Of a DNA stretch of 10,443 bases, positions 7,201-10,443 are shown in pieces. The stretch lies in contig CAAECY010000122.1 in assembly GCA_900754475.1 (NCBI GenBank), forward strand, positions 1-10,443. The letters run 5' to 3'. The notes beneath the pieces were generated by a model, which saw nothing but the letters and a program-made list of their open reading frames with translations, did no database searches and had not been told where the DNA came from. The stretch is from an uncultured Sutterella sp. (GTDB lineage: Bacteria > Pseudomonadota > Gammaproteobacteria > Burkholderiales > Burkholderiaceae_F). The position numbers and the translations under genes were made by a program. Every line of letters begins with the position of its first letter. The first letter of the stretch is position 1.

Positions 7201-7255
7201 GGTTGTTTTCGGAAAAGCGTGGTTGATGAGAAGGTTGCGGCGAGGATCTCCGGCG

Positions 7256-7270
7256 CGGGAAGCGTTCCCG
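7256..7270. promoter_or_regulatory. Small perfect dyad upstream of the macro gene
   Basis: CGGGAA (7256-7261) and TTCCCG (7265-7270) form a 6-bp inverted repeat with a 3-nt spacer, 55-70 nt upstream of the macro gene start. It could be an operator or a leader hairpin. In GC-rich DNA a dyad this short may be chance. Confidence 0.25.
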
Positions 7271-7312
7271 GACACGGGGAAGGCCCGATGCCCTCAAGCA
7301 TAGCGCGCGCCG

Positions 7313-7355
7313 AACAAACAAACCGCGCCCCGACCTCGTACGGATCGGAGCGCGG
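7313..7355 (-). terminator. Rho-independent terminator of assT
   Basis: On the minus strand an 11-bp GC-rich stem with one mismatch (7345-7355 with 7323-7333) closes an 11-nt loop and is followed by the T-rich tract TTTGTTTGTT (plus-strand 7313-7322). It lies about 70 nt after the assT stop and separates assT from the macro/helicase pair. Confidence 0.8.
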
Positions 7356-7380
7356 CTGCGTGCGCCTACGATCGAGCCGC

Positions 7381-7413
7381 CCGAGCCGTCCAAGTCGCTC
7401 GAGGACGGCTTGG
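7381..7413 (-). other. Second hairpin just after the assT stop
   Basis: CCGAGCCGTCC (7381-7391) and GGACGGCTTGG (7403-7413) form an 11-bp stem with one G-U pair (on the plus-strand sequence) and an 11-nt loop. It starts 12 nt after the assT stop. No T tract follows it on the minus strand, so it is more likely a 3'-end stabilising or pausing hairpin ahead of the true terminator than a terminator itself. Confidence 0.5.
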
Positions 7414-7424
7414 GGTACGGTCGA

Positions 7425-9242
7425 TCACTTCTCGAACGCGATCGAGATGTCGACCGGCATCGCCTGGTAGCCCGTCGTCGATTCGACGCGCATTTCGACC
7501 GCGGGTTCCTTTTCGCCCCACTTGAATTCCATCATGTAGGGGTTCGGGGCCGAGGTGAAGGCGCCCGTCGCGAGGTCGAACGACGCCCCGGCGGTCGCCG
7601 AATAGACGAAGATCGAATCCTTGTCGGCGTGGTATTCGGTGAGGGACGTCACCGGGCTGAACCAATCGTGGCCCGCCTCTTCGCCGTAGCTCCAAACCTG
7701 CTCGACCGTCATCGCCTTTTCGTCGATCTTATAGACCACCGCACGGCTGTACTTCATTTCGGGAAGCGCCGGCTGCTCCATGCCGCGGGCATCGCCGTTG
7801 TCGAAGACCGAGAGGTAGACGATGCCGGGCTTGCTCTTCGCGTCGATGCGCCAGGCCGTATGCTGCGTCCAGGTCCAGTCGAACCCGCCTTCGCACGTGG
7901 CGTCCGTGCAGGCGATGGGCTTTCCGTCCTTGTCGACGGGCTTCAGGACCTTGTCGGCGAACTCGCCCTTCCAGCCGCGCGGCGCCCCCATGATCCACTT
8001 CACCTTCTTGTCGCGACCGATCTTGATCGCCGCCGACTGGTGGCGCGAGGAGATGATGATCGAGTCGTCGGTCGGGTCGTAGTCGACGGAATTGACGTGC
8101 GCCCAGTTGCGACCCGCCCCCGTGCCGGCGATGTCGCCGAACTGATCCGACGCGTCGAGCGCCTTGATGTCTTCTTCGGAGAGGGTCTTCCCGGCCTTCG
8201 AGGCGTCGATGTTGAGGCACACCGCCCCCTGGTCGAGCGCCTTGATGACATCGGAGCGATACGGATCAAGAATGTCGAAGAGGCGGAATTCGTCGACCAC
8301 GTACCCGTCCGCATCCACCTCGGCGATCACGTCGCGAACCGTGCGCACGTTCTTCCCGTTGGGGAGCTTCAGGTTGGAGCTTCCGACGCGCAGGAAGAAG
8401 TGCCCGTTTTGCGCGGGATCGAGCGCGTGCGAGAAGTCGTTGTAATTCATCGGCAACGGACGATTCCAGATTTCACGACCCATGAGGTCGTACTTGACGT
8501 AGCGCTGCCCGTAGCCCCAGGTGAAGGCGCCGTCCGCCGTCTGACGGAAGCCCATCATGTCGCCGCCCCGGAAGGGATTGCCCACGTCGTAGATGGGTTC
8601 GGCAAAGAGGTACCAGCGGTATTCGCCCGTCGTGTCGACGATGCCGTTTTGCGGGTAGAAGCTCCATTCGAGCGCCCCGCCCATCGGGTTGTTCCAGACC
8701 ATGTGCGCGGCCTTGCCCGCGAGGTCCGCGGCGTTGTTGAGAAGGTAGAGGCGGTCCTTGAACTTCGGATCGACCTTCACGGGCTTGACGCGGGGGAAGG
8801 CGGACTTCTGGAAGCGCAGGCCCTGCGCTTCGCCGTACATGGGCGAGGCGTAGATGTCGTACGTGTCGTCGAACGTTTCGGCTTTCCCGTTGAAGACGCG
8901 CGTGTATTCGACGCGCACCTTGTTCACGTAGTCGGCGTAGAGGCCGAAGACGGGAATGCCCCCGTGGGTGAGCAGCATGCGACGGCTCACATCGTAGGAA
9001 ATCGGGATCCCGCCCGCCTTCGGGAGCACCGTCACCTTCGCCTTTTCGATCACGTAGCCGCCGTTGCGGATGACGGCCGTCAAGGGCGCCACCTTGTAGG
9101 GGTTGACGATGATTTCACCGAGGTGCCCCTGCGTTTCGTAGGTCGTTTTCGGACCGGAGGCGCCGCCCATGGCAAAAGCGGCGAGAGGCAAAGCGGCGCA
9201 GGCCGCGGCAATGGCGAGCGCGGTACGGCGGAAATGCGGCAT
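7425..9242 (-). CDS. assT: Periplasmic arylsulfate sulfotransferase
   Basis: This 605-residue precursor is about the length of E. coli AssT (598). The enzyme moves a sulfate group from a phenolic sulfate ester to another phenol without PAPS, through a sulfo-histidine intermediate, in the periplasm. An N-terminal Sec signal (residues 1-24, ending AFA) is followed by the Arylsulfotran_N beta domain (about 28-130) and the beta-propeller catalytic domain. Key residues are visible: H461 in TWTQHTAW (mature H437) matches the catalytic H436 of E. coli AssT; H382 in NWAHVNS and R400 in SSRHQS match H356 and R374; H272 or H281 probably matches H252. C445 and C450, just before the catalytic His, match the AssT disulfide, with four residues between them instead of five. 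No dsbL/dsbI pair is adjacent, so a DsbA encoded elsewhere must oxidise it. The start has a strong AAGGAG 7 nt upstream. The divergent LysR gene is the likely regulator. The physiological sulfate donor is unknown. Confidence 0.95.
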   Translation of the reverse strand: MPHFRRTALAIAAACAALPLAAFAMGGASGPKTTYETQGHLGEIIVNPYKVAPLTAVIRNGGYVIEKAKVTVLPKAGGIPISYDVSRRMLLTHGGIPVFGLYADYVNKVRVEYTRVFNGKAETFDDTYDIYASPMYGEAQGLRFQKSAFPRVKPVKVDPKFKDRLYLLNNAADLAGKAAHMVWNNPMGGALEWSFYPQNGIVDTTGEYRWYLFAEPIYDVGNPFRGGDMMGFRQTADGAFTWGYGQRYVKYDLMGREIWNRPLPMNYNDFSHALDPAQNGHFFLRVGSSNLKLPNGKNVRTVRDVIAEVDADGYVVDEFRLFDILDPYRSDVIKALDQGAVCLNIDASKAGKTLSEEDIKALDASDQFGDIAGTGAGRNWAHVNSVDYDPTDDSIIISSRHQSAAIKIGRDKKVKWIMGAPRGWKGEFADKVLKPVDKDGKPIACTDATCEGGFDWTWTQHTAWRIDAKSKPGIVYLSVFDNGDARGMEQPALPEMKYSRAVVYKIDEKAMTVEQVWSYGEEAGHDWFSPVTSLTEYHADKDSIFVYSATAGASFDLATGAFTSAPNPYMMEFKWGEKEPAVEMRVESTTGYQAMPVDISIAFEK

Positions 9243-9249
9243 CGAGATT

Positions 9250-9255
9250 CTCCTT
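9250..9255 (-). promoter_or_regulatory. Strong ribosome-binding site of assT
   Basis: AAGGAG on the minus strand sits 7 nt before the ATG at 9242. It fixes the start codon and suggests strong translation. The other genes in the window lack such a clear site. Confidence 0.85.
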
Positions 9256-9419
9256 TTTCGAATGCCCGGGGAGCCATCGCAAGGAACGGCTTCCGCGAAG
9301 TCGATGAACGGTCAAGATGGAAAACGCATTGGAATCCCTCGAACCGACGGGCCGAAGGACGCACGGAAAAGAGGCGCAAGTGCTCGTAAACACTGAGGTG
9401 CGACCTGCGTTTTCTCAAC

Positions 9420-9480
9420 ATCCCGAATGGTAGACTTTTGTCCCCCAAGGAACCATTCCGACCTTCCCGCCTTTCGGGAT
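9420..9480. promoter_or_regulatory. Nested inverted repeats in the assT-lysR intergenic region
   Basis: Outer arms ATCCCGAA (9420-9427) and TTCGGGAT (9473-9480) are a perfect 8-bp inverted repeat. Inner arms GAATGGT (9425-9431) and ACCATTC (9452-9458) are a perfect 7-bp inverted repeat with 20 nt between. The two share three bases on the left. They lie 29 bp upstream of the lysR ATG and about 180 bp upstream of assT. This is where a LysR-type regulator usually binds and autoregulates, but binding is an inference. No convincing sigma-70 promoter was found for either gene in this 266-bp region. Confidence 0.4.
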
Positions 9481-9493
9481 CGGTCCGAGAAAG

Positions 9494-9510
9494 ATTTTTC
9501 TTCGAAAAAT
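9494..9510 (+). promoter_or_regulatory. AT-rich hairpin overlapping the lysR start codon
   Basis: ATTTTTC (9494-9500) and GAAAAAT (9504-9510) form a 7-bp inverted repeat with a 3-nt loop, and the right arm includes the first two bases of the ATG. In the mRNA it could cover the ribosome-binding region, which has no good Shine-Dalgarno sequence. An operator half-site is the alternative. Confidence 0.35.
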
Positions 9511-10443
9511 GAAAAACGGCATCACCGAAGAGCTCCTCGTTTTTCTCACGACCTTGGCCGAACTGCGTCACCTCGGCCAAACCGCGCAGCGGCTCGGGAT
9601 CAGCGGCCCGAGCGCAAGCCGCCTTCTGGCCGAAGCGCGCACGGTCTTTCGCGACGACCTCTTCGTGCGGCACGGGCACGGTCTCACGCCGACGCACCGG
9701 GCGCTCCTCCTGGCGGAACGCGCCGAACACGTCCTCGAAGGGATGCGTGCGCTTACGGTCGACGCCGTCTTTGCGCCCGCGCGGCTCGATCGGGTTTTTC
9801 GCGGGGCGTGCCTTGACAACGCCTTCCCGATGCTCGTCGAACCGATGCTCGCCGCTTTCCATGAAGCCGCCCCCAAGGCGGGCCTTGCCTTCCGAACGCA
9901 CTCCGAAACGACGCTCGGGCATCTGCGAGCCGGGGACCTCGACTTTGCGCTTTTCCCGCCTGCGAACCTTCCCGACGAGTTCGAGCACATGCCGCTCGTC
10001 AAAACGCCCTACGTGCACCTCGTGCGCCCGGGCCATCCGCTCGAAGCGCTTCTTGCAAGCGGCACCGACGACTGGCGCGCGGAAGCGGCCCGCTACCGAC
10101 GGATTCAGATCGTCGTTCATCCCGATACGGATTCGACGGCGGAAGGAACGCCCGGTCCCGCCGTCATTCCCGCGTCGACGTCGGGCACGACCCTCTGGAC
10201 GGAATCGTGGCTCTCGGCCTACTACCTGATGCTCCGGACCGATGCAGTGCTCACGTTCCCGTGGCGCACCGCGCGGAACCTCGCGAGCCTTTTGCCTGCC
10301 GTGGTGCTCGGACGCGCCTCGAGCGTGCCGTCCCTCGAACCCTCCCTCATCTGGCACCGCCGAAGCAGCGCGGATCCCGCTTTCGTGTGGCTGCGAAGTC
10401 TCTTCTGGACCTACGTCCGCAAGGGCGAAAAGGACCTCGTGCT
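9509..10443 (+). CDS. LysR-family transcriptional regulator, C-terminus cut by the window edge
   Basis: The frame is open from the ATG at 9509 to the window end (311 full codons), so little should be missing: LysR proteins usually have about 300 residues. The N-terminal winged helix-turn-helix spans residues 1-65. Its recognition region is around residues 22-41 (TAQRLGISGPSASRLL), followed by the family wing signature DDLFVRHGHGLTPTHRA. From about residue 95 onward the sequence has the pattern of the periplasmic-binding-protein-like effector domain, including LGHLRAGDLDFALFPP and the VHLVRPGHPL strand typical of LysR. It acts in the cytoplasm as a DNA-binding tetramer. It is transcribed divergently from assT with 266 bp between starts, the classic arrangement for a LysR activator of its neighbour, so control of assT by a phenolic or sulfated effector is inferred. 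The start fits the LysR N-terminus; no better in-frame start lies just upstream. No strong ribosome-binding site is visible. Confidence 0.92.
   Translation, partial: MKNGITEELLVFLTTLAELRHLGQTAQRLGISGPSASRLLAEARTVFRDDLFVRHGHGLTPTHRALLLAERAEHVLEGMRALTVDAVFAPARLDRVFRGACLDNAFPMLVEPMLAAFHEAAPKAGLAFRTHSETTLGHLRAGDLDFALFPPANLPDEFEHMPLVKTPYVHLVRPGHPLEALLASGTDDWRAEAARYRRIQIVVHPDTDSTAEGTPGPAVIPASTSGTTLWTESWLSAYYLMLRTDAVLTFPWRTARNLASLLPAVVLGRASSVPSLEPSLIWHRRSSADPAFVWLRSLFWTYVRKGEKDLV

Noticed and set aside
4732..7470. 912-codon open frame on the plus strand opposite the helicase and macro genes
   Set aside because: The translation is Arg/Gly-rich with no domain. It spans two real minus-strand genes with clear family motifs, and it is expected from G/C-biased third positions.
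9170..9242. Lipoprotein signal at Cys15 of AssT
   Set aside because: The residues before Cys15 are Ala-Ala-Ala without the Leu expected at -3, and a better signal peptidase I site (AFA) follows at residue 24.
9301..9330. TTGACC on the minus strand as -35 box of an assT promoter
   Set aside because: No sequence resembling TATAAT lies 16-18 nt downstream, so the promoter cannot be supported from sequence alone.
7410..9389. 659-codon plus-strand open frame opposite assT
   Set aside because: It mirrors assT in antisense, is rich in Arg, Val, Asp and His, and matches no family. assT has a signal peptide, catalytic residues and a strong ribosome-binding site.
9080..10357. 425-codon minus-strand open frame opposite lysR
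   Set aside because: It is antisense to a clear LysR coding frame, overlaps the assT 5' end in another frame, and has no domain.

Overview
The window is a GC-rich chromosomal segment from a Gram-negative bacterium. The best guess is a betaproteobacterium of the Sutterellaceae type, such as Sutterella and its anaerobic gut relatives. That guess rests on gene content: a flavocytochrome-c/fumarate-reductase-like flavoprotein, a periplasmic arylsulfate sulfotransferase with a LysR regulator beside it, G/C-biased third codon positions, and long spurious open frames opposite the real genes. No rRNA, tRNA, CRISPR array, insertion sequence or phage gene was recognised.

Layout from left to right. (1) Positions 1-663 (+) hold the C-terminal 220 codons of an FAD-dependent fumarate-reductase-like enzyme, closed by a strong Rho-independent terminator (765-793). 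(2) A TetR-family repressor (874-1491, +) has a 10-bp tandem duplication across its stop codon. (3) About 350 bp without a recognisable gene separates it from the convergent helicase gene and carries a hairpin that looks like a bidirectional terminator (1569-1609). (4) A 1566-residue superfamily I helicase lies on the minus strand (1840-6540). Its first ~365 residues look disordered and contain repeated Pro-Trp motifs. (5) A strong 11-bp hairpin sits in the 135-bp gap before a small macro-domain protein (6676-7200, -) in the same orientation. (6) A minus-strand terminator (7313-7355) separates this pair from the upstream gene assT (7425-9242, -). (7) A 266-bp divergent intergenic region with nested inverted repeats lies between assT and a LysR-family regulator (9509 to the window end, +). 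The LysR frame is still open at the edge.

Functionally there are three blocks. The left edge is anaerobic respiration or reductive metabolism. The middle is a macro-domain/helicase pair: one protein that should bind ADP-ribose or a related nucleotide and one nucleic-acid motor, perhaps co-transcribed, with no known joint function that I can name. The right edge is a LysR-assT divergent module, where the regulator probably controls periplasmic sulfate-group transfer between phenolic compounds.

Most genes are ordinary family members. The macro/helicase pair is the least explained part: the macro domain lacks the usual catalytic aspartate, and the helicase carries an unusual tail. No evidence here proves that it is a new system.
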